From assembly GCF_020178975.1 (NCBI RefSeq), contig NZ_JAHXBU010000089.1:1-64000 (forward strand): a DNA stretch of 64,000 bases. The letters are read 5' to 3'. The translations under genes were made by a program, and so were the position numbers. Source of the stretch: Cesiribacter sp. SM1. GTDB lineage: Bacteria > Bacteroidota > Bacteroidia > Cytophagales > Cyclobacteriaceae. The notes beneath the pieces are model-generated. The model saw only the letters and a list, made by a program, of their open reading frames with translations, was not told the origin of the DNA and did not search any database. Below, piece by piece: positions 32,421 through 41,001 of the stretch (its first letter is position 1; the number at the start of each line of letters is the position of its first letter).

Positions 32421-34592
32421 ATGTCACAAGATAAATTACACCTTTCCGACAAGATATCAGCGCCTGCCAAGGCCGATATCCTAGACCTGCAGCAAAAAAT
32501 CAATGCCTTCAAAAGCGGGCAGATCCTCGAGGAGCGTTTTAAATCTTTTCGACTTACCCGCGGTGTGTATGGTCAGCGCCAGCTTGGGGTGCAGATGTTC
32601 CGCATCAAAATACCTTATGGCAAGCTAACCACACCACAACTGGTACGCATTGCCGAAATATCAGAAGAATATACCAACGGCAACCTGCACACCACCACCC
32701 GCCAGAATATTCAGCTGCACTATGTGCACCTGGAAGATACGCCTGCCATGTGGGCAAAGCTGGAAGAGGTAGGTGTAACTACCAAAGAAGCCTGCGGTAA
32801 TACCGTACGTAACGTTACTGCATCAGACATTGCCGGTATAGATCCCGACGAGCTTTTTGATGTAGCTCCATATGCTGAGGCAACCTTCCGTTACTTCCTG
32901 CGCAACCCAATTTGCCAGGATATGGGACGTAAGATCAAAATAGCTTTCTCCTCCAGCGACAAAGACTCAGCCTACACCTACTTCCACGATTTTGGTTTTA
33001 TTCCGCGTGTAAAGATTGAGAATGGCGAAGAGGTAAGAGGCTTCAAAGTAGTAGTTGGCGGTGGCCTGGGTGCACAGCCTTTCATTGCCGAAACTGCTTT
33101 TGAGTTCCTGCACGAAGACAAGATCATTCCTTTTATGAATGCTGCCCTGCGTATTTTTGACCGCCTGGGCGAGCGCGAAAAACGGATGAAGGCCCGCCTG
33201 AAGTTCCTGCTGGATCCTAAGCGCGGCATCACACTGGATCAGTACAAAGAACTGATTGAGCAGGAGTACACCGCCATTCCGGATAAAACATTTAAAGTAG
33301 ACCGCTCTCTGGTAGAGCAGCCCGAAATTCCTGCAGCTGTTGATTTTCCGCAGGTAGAAATTAAGGATGTGGCCAGGTTTGAGCAGTGGAAGCGCCTGAA
33401 CCTTTTTGAGCAAAAGCAAAAGGGCTTCTATGCCGTAAACATCAAGCTGCAGCTGGGTAACATCTCTTCTGCCACAGCCAAAGCACTGGCTGCCCTGGTA
33501 GAAGAAGGCGTGGCTGCCAACGACATCAGGGTTACCATTAACCAGGGCCTGATGCTGAAATATGTACGTCCCGAAGCACTGCCGTACCTGTATACCCGTC
33601 TTGACGAGCTGGGACTGGCCGAGCCAGGCTTTGGCACCATTGCCGACGTAACTGCCTGCCCCGGCACCGATACCTGTAACCTGGGTGTAACCAACAGCAC
33701 CGGCGTTGCACAGGTACTGGAGGAGCTCATCAAAGAAGAGTATCCTGAACTGATCGGCAACAGCCGCATCGACATCAAGATCAGCGGCTGTATGAACTCC
33801 TGCGGCCAGCACATGGCAGCCAGCATTGGCCTGCATGGCAGCTCCATTAAGCATGGCGAGCTGGTAGTGCCTGCCATGCAAATAGTGCTGGGTGGTGGCG
33901 TAGACCCATCTGGCAAAGGTTATGTGGCTGAAAAGATCATTAAGCTACCTACCAAAAAGATCAAGGAAGCATTTCGCCTGATCCTGGATGATTATGATGC
34001 CAATGCCACCGAAGGCGAATACTTTAACGATTACGTTGCACGCAAAGGCAAAATGCACTTCTACGGCATCCTAAAGCCGCTGGCCGACCTAAGCAAACTG
34101 GCACCAGCCGACTATGTTGACTGGGGACACGACGAAAACTTCATTCCTGAAATTGGCATGGGTGAGTGCGCCGGCGTAAGCTACGATGTGGTAGGCACCA
34201 TTATTACAGATGCCCAGGAGCGATTCCTGTTCTCCAGGAGAGCATTTGAAGCACAGAAATATGCCGATGCCATCTACCACGCTTACAGCACCTTTATTAT
34301 TGGTGCCAAGGCGCTGCTCCTAAGCAAAGATGTGCATTGCAACACACACCAGGGCATCATGAACGACTTCAACACACATTATTACCAAAGCGGAGATTTT
34401 GCCCTGCTGAAGCCTTTTGATGAGCTGGTGCTGCAAATCAACAAAAATGAGCCGAGTGCCGAATTTGCGCAGGCTTATATGCAGCAGGCCGATGAGTTTC
34501 TGGCTAATGTAATTGCAAAGCGCCAGGAGCAGGTAGCACTTGCCAACGAGGCCAAAGATAAAGTAGTAATTGATACCTACTACAAAGCATAG
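32421..34592 (+). CDS. Nitrite/sulfite reductase hemoprotein with C-terminal helical extension
   Basis: The siroheme and 4Fe-4S enzyme that would reduce sulfite to sulfide. Two ferredoxin-like half-domains carry RQNIQLHYV and the substrate Arg/Lys regions. The cluster ligands are Cys413 and Cys419 (ACPGTDTCNLG) and Cys457 and Cys461 (SGCMNSCGQH). The 723-residue protein is longer than the usual ferredoxin-type enzyme of about 550-600. Residues after about 590 form an all-helical stretch (QKYADAIYHAYSTFIIGAKA) that resembles a HEPN-like domain. The pathway context (cysH, siroheme synthase) favours sulfite over nitrite. Expression probably depends on readthrough of the upstream attenuator. Confidence 0.92.
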   Translation: MSQDKLHLSDKISAPAKADILDLQQKINAFKSGQILEERFKSFRLTRGVYGQRQLGVQMFRIKIPYGKLTTPQLVRIAEISEEYTNGNLHTTTRQNIQLHYVHLEDTPAMWAKLEEVGVTTKEACGNTVRNVTASDIAGIDPDELFDVAPYAEATFRYFLRNPICQDMGRKIKIAFSSSDKDSAYTYFHDFGFIPRVKIENGEEVRGFKVVVGGGLGAQPFIAETAFEFLHEDKIIPFMNAALRIFDRLGEREKRMKARLKFLLDPKRGITLDQYKELIEQEYTAIPDKTFKVDRSLVEQPEIPAAVDFPQVEIKDVARFEQWKRLNLFEQKQKGFYAVNIKLQLGNISSATAKALAALVEEGVAANDIRVTINQGLMLKYVRPEALPYLYTRLDELGLAEPGFGTIADVTACPGTDTCNLGVTNSTGVAQVLEELIKEEYPELIGNSRIDIKISGCMNSCGQHMAASIGLHGSSIKHGELVVPAMQIVLGGGVDPSGKGYVAEKIIKLPTKKIKEAFRLILDDYDANATEGEYFNDYVARKGKMHFYGILKPLADLSKLAPADYVDWGHDENFIPEIGMGECAGVSYDVVGTIITDAQERFLFSRRAFEAQKYADAIYHAYSTFIIGAKALLLSKDVHCNTHQGIMNDFNTHYYQSGDFALLKPFDELVLQINKNEPSAEFAQAYMQQADEFLANVIAKRQEQVALANEAKDKVVIDTYYKA

Positions 34593-34619
34593 AAAAGCGC
34601 GTTTAGCACAATTTGTAAG

Positions 34620-34647
34620 GCCGTAGCGGGCTAATGCCTGCTACGGC
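34620..34647 (+). other. Intercistronic hairpin between sulfite reductase and siroheme synthase
   Basis: GCCGTAGC (34620-34627) pairs perfectly with GCTACGGC (34640-34647), with an extra GG/CC inside. No U-run follows (ACTTACCAAAACT), so it is not a terminator. It may protect or space the mRNA within the operon. Confidence 0.6.
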
Positions 34648-34670
34648 ACTTACCAAAACTAAAAAAGCTT

Positions 34671-35279
34671 ATGAGCACTCAAACTGGTTCACGGGAAGGA
34701 AATCTGCTGTTCCCTATCTTTTTAAAGATAGACCAGCTGCAGCTGCTGATTGTAGGGGGAGGAAATGTAGGACTGGAAAAACTGGAAGCCCTGCTCAAGA
34801 ACAACCCCGATGCTAAAGTTACCCTGGTGGGCACCACCATTAAACCAGAGATAGTGGCTGTAGCAGAAAAGCATTCTGGCATAAAGCTTGTGAACAGAAG
34901 CTTTGAGCCTCAGGACCTGGAGGGAGTAGATGTGCTACTGCTGGCTACTGATAGTCGCGAAACGCACATTCAGATACGTGCGCTGGCCAAGGAAAGGGGT
35001 ATCCTTACCAATGTAGCCGATACGCCCGATCTCTGTGACTTTTACCTGGGCTCAACAGTAAAGAAAGGCGACCTTAAAATTGGTATATCCACCAATGGAA
35101 AATCGCCCACCTTTGCCAAGCGTTTCCGGGAGTTGCTTGAAGAAGCCGTACCTGAAGATGTAGACCAGCTGCTGCACAACCTCCAGCAGCTAAGAAATAC
35201 GCTAAAGGGCGATTTTCAGGAAAAAGTAAGGGTGCTAAACGAACATACTGCCAGCCTGGTGGAAAAAACGAACAGTTAA
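34671..35279 (+). CDS. Precorrin-2 dehydrogenase/sirohydrochlorin ferrochelatase (siroheme synthase N-domain)
   Basis: A 202-residue Met8p/CysG-N type protein. It oxidises precorrin-2 with NAD and inserts iron to give siroheme, the cofactor of the sulfite reductase encoded just upstream. The Rossmann motif QLLIVGGGNVGLEKLEALL is clear, with the following TLVGTTI and NVADTPDLCDFYLGS, then the STNGKSPTFAKRFRELLE region of the dimer/chelatase domain. It lacks the uroporphyrinogen methyltransferase half (CysG-C), which must be encoded elsewhere. It is 12 bp upstream of cysH. Confidence 0.9.
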   Translation: MSTQTGSREGNLLFPIFLKIDQLQLLIVGGGNVGLEKLEALLKNNPDAKVTLVGTTIKPEIVAVAEKHSGIKLVNRSFEPQDLEGVDVLLLATDSRETHIQIRALAKERGILTNVADTPDLCDFYLGSTVKKGDLKIGISTNGKSPTFAKRFRELLEEAVPEDVDQLLHNLQQLRNTLKGDFQEKVRVLNEHTASLVEKTNS

Positions 35280-35291
35280 TTAAGACATAAG

Positions 35292-35951
35292 ATGATAGCT
35301 GAAATAGATCTGTTGAACGAACGCTTCGATAAGCTTACTCCGGAGGAGCGACTTAAAGATTTGTTCAACGTGCAGGATGAGAAGAAAATACTGTTTACTT
35401 CTTCTTTTGGCAGCACGGCTGTTGTACTCCTGCACATGCTTAGCCGGGTAAAACCAGGCATGCCTGTGTATTTTTTAGATACTGGTTATCATTTCAAGCA
35501 AACCCTGGACTATAAAAACCAGGTAGCAGCACAACTAAACCTTAATATTATTGACGTTAAGGCCGAGGAACGTAAATTTAAATTTACCTCCGAGAACGAG
35601 ACCTGGCGCTACAACCAGGACCTGTGCTGCTACATCAACAAAGTGCGTCCGGTAGAAGAACTGCAAAAGAACTACGACGTGTGGGTTTCCGGGCTGCTCC
35701 GCTTCCAGAATGCCAACCGGGTAAACATGAAGGTGTGGGAGCGCAAGCAGGACATCCTGAAGTTCCACCCCATCATAGATATGACCCAGGAAGAGGTAAT
35801 GCTTTACATGCAGATATGGGACCTGCCCATGCACCCGCTGGTAGAAGAAGGCTACGATTCTATCGGCTGCCTCCATTGCACCGCCAAGGGCAGTGGCCGC
35901 AGTGGCCGCTGGAAAGACTCTGCCAAAACAGAATGCGGATTGCATATTTGA
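35292..35951 (+). CDS. cysH: Adenylyl-sulfate (APS/PAPS) reductase
   Basis: CysH reduces activated sulfate to sulfite with thioredoxin. The 219-residue protein has the PP-loop-type region TSSFGSTAVVLLHML and VYFLDTGYHF. The [4Fe-4S] ligands of the APS-reductase type are present: Cys112-Cys113 (DLCCYINK) and Cys193/Cys196 (IGCLHC). The C-terminal redox Cys is Cys215 in KTECGLHI. The presence of the CC..CxxC set argues for APS rather than PAPS as substrate. No cysDN or sulfate permease gene is in this operon. Last gene; a terminator lies at 36098-36126. Confidence 0.93.
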   Translation: MIAEIDLLNERFDKLTPEERLKDLFNVQDEKKILFTSSFGSTAVVLLHMLSRVKPGMPVYFLDTGYHFKQTLDYKNQVAAQLNLNIIDVKAEERKFKFTSENETWRYNQDLCCYINKVRPVEELQKNYDVWVSGLLRFQNANRVNMKVWERKQDILKFHPIIDMTQEEVMLYMQIWDLPMHPLVEEGYDSIGCLHCTAKGSGRSGRWKDSAKTECGLHI

Positions 35952-36097
35952 TACGTTTACAACATCAATTTATAGCTGTGTGTGCAAAATGAATGTTACA
36001 GATGCTATAGCTGATAGGGCTAACATGCTCACTGCATTATGTTCGCACTCTTTCAGAACAACCTAAAACATAGAGACCAAATTCTATTATAAATAGC

Positions 36098-36126
36098 AAA
36101 GCCCGCTGGTAATACCGGAGGGCTTT
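36098..36126. terminator. Terminator between the sulfur operon and the convergent OMP gene
   Basis: AAAGCCC/GGGCTTT (36098-36104 with 36120-36126) plus internal CTGGT/ACCGG form a strong stem with A-rich left and T-rich right flanks, so it works for both strands. Confidence 0.85.
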
Positions 36127-36153
36127 CTTATTTAGCAGAAACACTTTATAGAA

Positions 36154-36717
36154 TTAAAGCGTAAAACCCAAGCCCAGGTAACCTGAATAGAATAAACCCT
36201 TCTCTATTTTCAGGCCACCTCCAGCAGATGGATTAAACTGTAGCACTGGCTTGATTCCAACTGAAAGGAACAGACCTTGCCGGGGCACCTGATAACGATA
36301 ACCTGCTCCAACTCCAGCCAGCACAATTTTATCCATGTTTTGCCGTTCGCCGAAGATGTTAAAAGGATTTTTTACAAGCGGCGCTACGCCTACAGAAAAT
36401 TCAGCATGGTGCCTGCTGTTAGGAGCGGTTATCAGGCTAAGTCCTAAAGGAACAGAAACAAGGGTGGGCAGCACAGAAAAGCCAAGACGGTAGCTGTACA
36501 TTACCTTTTTTCTCTTGTTGAACTTGCCATATATTTTTCTCCTGTTGATCAGATGATCCAGATTAAGAGAGTAATAAGGTCCTAAGCCACCCAGCTCTAC
36601 AAACAAAGTATTCTTATGCTGCCATCTTTGTAACACTTTTCTTTGGGCGCATGCTGACAAAGGCAGGATCAGCTGCAAAATGAGCACCATTGGCAGAATT
36701 AGTACGCGCATGTTCAT
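36154..36717 (-). CDS. Hypothetical exported protein, probable outer-membrane beta-barrel
   Basis: 187 residues from ATG 36717 (a TTG at 36726 is also open). The signal peptide (VLILPMVLILQLILPLSACAQ) has a possible lipobox-like Cys, but the AQ end looks like ordinary cleavage. The mature part has alternating Gly/aromatic strands (VELGGLGPYYSLNLDHL, VLAGVGAGYRYQVPRQGLFL, YSGYLGLGFTL) as in small outer-membrane barrels. I do not recognise a family. It is a single gene, convergent with cysH and 81 bp downstream of the next gene. Confidence 0.65.
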   Translation of the reverse strand: MNMRVLILPMVLILQLILPLSACAQRKVLQRWQHKNTLFVELGGLGPYYSLNLDHLINRRKIYGKFNKRKKVMYSYRLGFSVLPTLVSVPLGLSLITAPNSRHHAEFSVGVAPLVKNPFNIFGERQNMDKIVLAGVGAGYRYQVPRQGLFLSVGIKPVLQFNPSAGGGLKIEKGLFYSGYLGLGFTL

Positions 36718-36798
36718 ACTGAGCAAGAGATATTTGTATCATGAAACCCAAGCGTAAAAACATTACAATACTTCCTCTTACCAAAGAGTGCCTGCCAA

Positions 36799-38058
36799 TC
36801 AGGTTTTTTGCTTTTTCTTTTTGGCTGCCGGGAACAGAATATTATTCAGGATCAGGCGATAGCCTGGTGAGTTTGGATGCAGGTTAAGGTCGGTAGGCTC
36901 CTCTCCTACTATGTGCTGGTAATCTTCGGGGTCGTGCCCACCGTAAAAAGTCCAGAAGCCTTTACCAAACACCCCATGGATGTACTTTGCTTCATTGGCA
37001 GCCTTGCTCTCGCCCATAACCAATACATCGGGCTTTACCAGGCCATTGCGGAACGAGGTAGTCTGGCCCAGAAAGCCTTTAATGGTATTCTGATGATTTT
37101 GCGTAAGCATGGTAGGCACGGGGTCCCACTTTGCCGAAAACTCGAACAGCTGGAAAAAATCGTTTTGCTCACTTAGCCCCCGCTCCCTGGGCTGCATATC
37201 AATATTGCTGTATTCATAAGTAAGCGGGTTGCGCTCCAGCAGGAAGTTCTGAAATGCAAAGGTGTTGGTAAAATCAAGCTTCTGCTGTGCTGCAGGGTCG
37301 GCAGGGTCGCCATCGTACATTTCAGCCACAATATCTACGCCATCGGCAGCCAGGGCAATGTCGTAGGTATCGGTAGCGGAGCACATGGCAAACAGAAAGC
37401 CTCCGCCAGATACAAACTCCTGTATCCTTTTCACCACGCCCAGCTTCATGAGCGATACTTTGCTGTAACCATGGCGGCGGGCTACATCTTCGTACTCCTG
37501 CTGCTGCTGCCTGTACCAGGGTTCGTTGCGGTAAATAGCAAAAAACTTACCATACTGCCCGGTAAAGTCTTCGTGGTGCAGGTGCAGCCAGTCGTACTTG
37601 GGCAGGTCGCCATTGAGCAGCTCATCATCAAATATAATATCATAGGGTATCTCTGCATAGGTAAGCACCAGGGTTACGGCATCGTCCCAGGGCTGCTTGC
37701 TCTTGGGGGAGTAAACAGCAATCTTTGGCGCCTTTTCCAGCTTCATCACATCCTGGTTGGTGGCAGGGCTGGCAATCTCTGCCTGTATCTGGCTGCCATT
37801 GGCATTGGAGATCACCTCATAGCTCACTCCTCGTATCACCAGCTCGTTTTCTGTTTTCTGGTTCCAGCTGCACATAAAACTACCCCCCCGGTAATTCAGC
37901 AGCCATTCAACCTCCTGTCCGTTTTCCAGGGCCCAGTAGGCAATGCCGTAGGCTTTGAGGTGGTTGGTCTGTTTGCCATCCATGGGAATAAGAATATAAT
38001 TGGCATAGCTTACCAGGGAGATCAGCAGCAACGTAAGCGTAAGGAGAAGTTTATGCAT
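36799..38058 (-). CDS. Conserved periplasmic protein (Bacteroidota, often labelled asparagine synthetase B)
   Basis: A 419-residue exported protein with a signal peptide (LLLTLTLLLISLVSYAN). The mature part starts YILIPMDGKQTNHLKAYGIAYWAL and includes KAPKIAVYSPKSKQPWDDAV, YDWLHLHHEDFTGQYGKFF and GGGFLFAMCSATDTYDIAL. I recall this sequence type in Bacteroidota under the name asparagine synthetase B, but it has no N-terminal nucleophile Cys or ATP-pyrophosphatase domain, so that name looks unfounded. The GGGFLFAMCSA segment resembles a class I glutamine amidotransferase-like fold. The role is unknown. It ends in a Lys-rich tail. Confidence 0.72.
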   Translation of the reverse strand: MHKLLLTLTLLLISLVSYANYILIPMDGKQTNHLKAYGIAYWALENGQEVEWLLNYRGGSFMCSWNQKTENELVIRGVSYEVISNANGSQIQAEIASPATNQDVMKLEKAPKIAVYSPKSKQPWDDAVTLVLTYAEIPYDIIFDDELLNGDLPKYDWLHLHHEDFTGQYGKFFAIYRNEPWYRQQQQEYEDVARRHGYSKVSLMKLGVVKRIQEFVSGGGFLFAMCSATDTYDIALAADGVDIVAEMYDGDPADPAAQQKLDFTNTFAFQNFLLERNPLTYEYSNIDMQPRERGLSEQNDFFQLFEFSAKWDPVPTMLTQNHQNTIKGFLGQTTSFRNGLVKPDVLVMGESKAANEAKYIHGVFGKGFWTFYGGHDPEDYQHIVGEEPTDLNLHPNSPGYRLILNNILFPAAKKKKQKT

Positions 38059-38212
38059 ATTGAAGACCGGTTATACCCTTATTAACGGCGTTTATGTAAA
38101 AGTTATACAAAGTTAAGCCTCAAGTTGTTAATTTAAAGTTCGGAAAATAAGTTGAATAAAAGAACCCTGCCTGCCCGGGCAGCGGTGCTGTGTACAAGCA
38201 AACAGTTAGGAT

Positions 38213-39454
38213 TTGAATTTAAAAGAAAATATCCTGGAAGGGCTGCGCTCTGTGAAAGGCAATATGCTCAGGAGCATACTTACAGCCTCTATCGTAGCCA
38301 TTGGCATTACCGCCCTGGTTGGTATCCTCACCGCCATTGACGGGCTGCAGGCCTCCATCAGCAATAACTTTGCCGACCTGGGTGCCAATGCTTTTACCAT
38401 AGAAAGAACCGAAATGGGCCGGCAGCGCAGGTCCGAAGGCCGCCAGGAAAAGAGTTATCCCGAGATCAGCTTTTTTGAAGCCAACAGGTTTAAGGATTAC
38501 TATACGGTGCCTGCCAAAATGTCCATCAATACCTTTGTTACCTCTGGTGCAGAGGTTAAATATGGTTCTAAAAAAACCAACCCAAACATGGTGGTGCTAG
38601 GCGTTGATGAAAATTACCTTGACCTCTCGGGCTATGCCCTAAGCGATGGCAGAAATTTCACCATGAATGAAATTCAGAATGCTACCAATGCTGTGATCAT
38701 AGGCCCTACCATCAAGGATGCTCTCTTTGAGCGTAACCAGAATCCTATCGGTGCAGAGATCTCGCTGCTTAACACCCGCTTTCGTGTTATTGGGGTAATG
38801 GAAGATAAAGGATCTATGGGCGGCGACAGCGGCTCCGGCAGGGCCCTGCTTATTCCGGTAACAGGCGCAGGCCGCTTTGCTACCGACCAGGTGCTTTCTT
38901 ATACTGTAGAGGTTGAGATTGATAATCCTGCACAGATCGAAGATGCCATGGGCGAAGCTACTGGCCTGATGCGCGCAATCCGGCAGGACCCTTTGAACCA
39001 GCCGGATTCATTTCAGCTAAAACGGAATATTTCTGCTGCCGAAGAGCTGGCAGAGACCACTAACATCATGCGGATTGGCGGCTTTATCATTGGTATTATA
39101 ACACTCCTGGGCGCCTCCATAGGCCTGATGAATATTATGATGGTATCGGTAACTGAGCGCACCCGCGAGATAGGGGTACGTAAGGCACTGGGCGCCACAC
39201 CGCAAAAAATACGGCAGCAGTTTCTTATAGAGGCAATCGTAATTTGCCTACTGGGCGGCTTTACCGGCATCACGCTCGGTATTCTGATAGGCAATTTTGT
39301 TTCTACACTGGTAGGCGAAGGTGTATTTCTGATTCCCTGGCTCTGGATCATCACGGGTGTAACTATCTGCATTATAGTAGGTTTAAGCTCTGGCTATTAC
39401 CCTGCACGTAAAGCTGCTAATTTAGATCCGGTAGAATCCTTGCGTTTTGAATAA
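38213..39454 (+). CDS. ABC transporter permease, MacB/FtsX family
   Basis: A 413-residue permease. One N-terminal TM segment ([21 protein letters not shown]) is followed by a periplasmic MacB-PCD-like domain (about residues 45-270) and three C-terminal TM segments ([59 protein letters not shown]). The [19 protein letters not shown] coupling motif is present. A TTG (38213) is the only start, since a TAG codon sits two codons upstream. MacB-type permeases work with an ATPase and often a membrane-fusion protein; neither is adjacent, so the ATPase must be elsewhere. The substrate is unknown. Confidence 0.87.
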   Translation: MNLKENILEGLRSVKGNMLRSILTASIVAIGITALVGILTAIDGLQASISNNFADLGANAFTIERTEMGRQRRSEGRQEKSYPEISFFEANRFKDYYTVPAKMSINTFVTSGAEVKYGSKKTNPNMVVLGVDENYLDLSGYALSDGRNFTMNEIQNATNAVIIGPTIKDALFERNQNPIGAEISLLNTRFRVIGVMEDKGSMGGDSGSGRALLIPVTGAGRFATDQVLSYTVEVEIDNPAQIEDAMGEATGLMRAIRQDPLNQPDSFQLKRNISAAEELAETTNIMRIGGFIIGIITLLGASIGLMNIMMVSVTERTREIGVRKALGATPQKIRQQFLIEAIVICLLGGFTGITLGILIGNFVSTLVGEGVFLIPWLWIITGVTICIIVGLSSGYYPARKAANLDPVESLRFE

Positions 39455-39525
39455 ATCTGTAGCAAATTAGATGTGGTCTTTTCATTACATCTTTTATAAT
39501 TTCAGCAGATTCTGGATCTTGCAGC

Positions 39526-40308
39526 ATGATTCGCCGGCTCTACATACTGGTTTGCCTGTTAATGGCTAGTGGCCTCGGGGTTGCTGCACAGCAAAACGAG
39601 CTTGTGCTCACGGGCGTATACAATGGGAAAAACCTGTATGTACAGAACCCTATATCTACAAACCTGAAAGATTACTGCACCCAGGAAGTATATGTAAACG
39701 GCGAATTGGTATTTCAAAACCCCCGTTCCAGCGCCTTTACAATAAATCTTACCCATCTATCCACGAAAGCACCTGTAGAAATCCGTATCCTCTACACCGA
39801 GGGCTGTATGCCCAAAATCATCAATCCACAGGTAGTACGAGCCATGGCAGGCTTTAAATACCTAGCTGTGCATGTAGATAGTGCTGCCGTTAGCTGGACC
39901 ACCAACAACCAGCAAAAGGGTGGTAAGTTCTTTATTGAACAGTGGTACGACGAGCGCTGGATGCCTGTAGCTACCGTTACGGCAGAACCGGATCAGGCGC
40001 GGTATATGGCAGCCGTGAGCCATACCTCCGGCAGCAACCGCTACCGCATTAAGTTTCTGCAGGACGATGGCGAAATGTATTACAGCAATGTAGAGGAGTA
40101 TTCGTCTGCTAAAGCGCCTATTACCTTTACACCAACCCGGGTTTCCGATAAGATCTTTCTTAGCCGCGATACCGACTATGAAGTAACCGACAAAGGCGGC
40201 AAACAGCTGCTCAAAGGCAAAGGCAACGAAATTTATGTTGGCAATTTAAGTACCGGGGTTTACTACCTGAAGATCGATAACCGCGTAGAGAAGTTCTTCA
40301 AAAAATAG
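39526..40308 (+). CDS. Secreted protein with T9SS type A-like C-terminal region
   Basis: A 260-residue exported protein. The signal peptide (RLYILVCLLMASGLGVAAQ) is followed by a small domain with two Cys (KDYCTQEVYVNG, YTEGCMPKI) and then a fibronectin-like strand region (AAVSWTTNNQQKGGKFFIEQ). The last 60 residues follow the type IX sorting pattern, with a TPTRVSDKIFL start, a VTDKGGKQLLKG turn and an LSTGVYYLKI...KFFKK end. It would then be exported by the type IX system. The function is otherwise unknown. It stands alone, 71 bp after the permease. Confidence 0.65.
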   Translation: MIRRLYILVCLLMASGLGVAAQQNELVLTGVYNGKNLYVQNPISTNLKDYCTQEVYVNGELVFQNPRSSAFTINLTHLSTKAPVEIRILYTEGCMPKIINPQVVRAMAGFKYLAVHVDSAAVSWTTNNQQKGGKFFIEQWYDERWMPVATVTAEPDQARYMAAVSHTSGSNRYRIKFLQDDGEMYYSNVEEYSSAKAPITFTPTRVSDKIFLSRDTDYEVTDKGGKQLLKGKGNEIYVGNLSTGVYYLKIDNRVEKFFKK

Positions 40309-40352
40309 TGAGGCTGGCCCTCCGCAAAAATCCCGCTCCCTTTCATAATAAT

Positions 40353-40859
40353 TCAGCTACCCTCTTTTAAGCTGCCTCCACCACTGTTTTTTAGTGGGTT
40401 GTTTTCTCTTCTCCTTTGCTTAAGCCACTGCTGCTTTGTGAGTACAAAGCGGATTTCTCCATTGGCTTCTGCGCCCGCTGCCTGCCATCCTGCTCTTCTG
40501 TAAAAGGCCTCTGCACGGGTACCGGGGTCGGTGCTAAGCCGGAGACCTGGTAGCCTGGCTTTTTCAAAGCACCACTCAAGCATGGTATGGTGCAGCAACT
40601 TACCAACGCCCCTGCCTTCGGAGTCCGGCAGCACAAAAAGTGCCCAGATACTGGCCGTCTGCAGATCTGCTATGGCAAAGCCAGCTATCCTACCATCATC
40701 CTCACATACCCAACCTTTCCCCTGCCCCTCCAGCATGCTGGCATAATCCTTAAAAGTTACTTTAGAGGGGTCGGATAACTTGTTTTCACGCACGGCCATA
40801 CGCACCCCGTGTAAGGCATCATAATCTGCTATTGTGGCCTGGTGTATCATCAACCCCAT
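40353..40859 (-). CDS. GNAT family N-acetyltransferase
   Basis: A 168-residue acetyltransferase. Its acetyl-CoA loop is LFVLPDSEGRGVGKLLHHTML (motif A, R/QxxGxG/A), followed by LRLSTDPGTRAEAFYRRAGW (motif B with FYxRxGW). The substrate cannot be told from sequence. The ATG at 40859 is used; MIHQATIADYDAL from 40850 fits the family equally well. It diverges from the MarR-GNAT gene with about 140 bp between starts. Confidence 0.82.
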   Translation of the reverse strand: MGLMIHQATIADYDALHGVRMAVRENKLSDPSKVTFKDYASMLEGQGKGWVCEDDGRIAGFAIADLQTASIWALFVLPDSEGRGVGKLLHHTMLEWCFEKARLPGLRLSTDPGTRAEAFYRRAGWQAAGAEANGEIRFVLTKQQWLKQRRRENNPLKNSGGGSLKEGS

Positions 40860-41001
40860 ACTGTATCGTGCTTTTTATGCTTTTCCAAAGTCTTGTAGCG
40901 GCCTGTTAGTGATGCTGCTTGTATCAGACCTGCATGTAGCGCTTAGCATTGTAAACTTGTGTGCAATATATTTATATCTTTATTTAATATGCCTCCACGA
41001 T

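Noticed and set aside
32967-33881. 304-codon open frame antisense to sulfite reductase
   Set aside because: It is a mirror of the strongly conserved sulfite reductase coding frame; no family resemblance, and typical of codon bias creating antisense frames.
34593-34670. Third Cys-rich leader between sulfite reductase and siroheme synthase
   Set aside because: Only a hairpin without U-run and no ORF with Cys codons is present.
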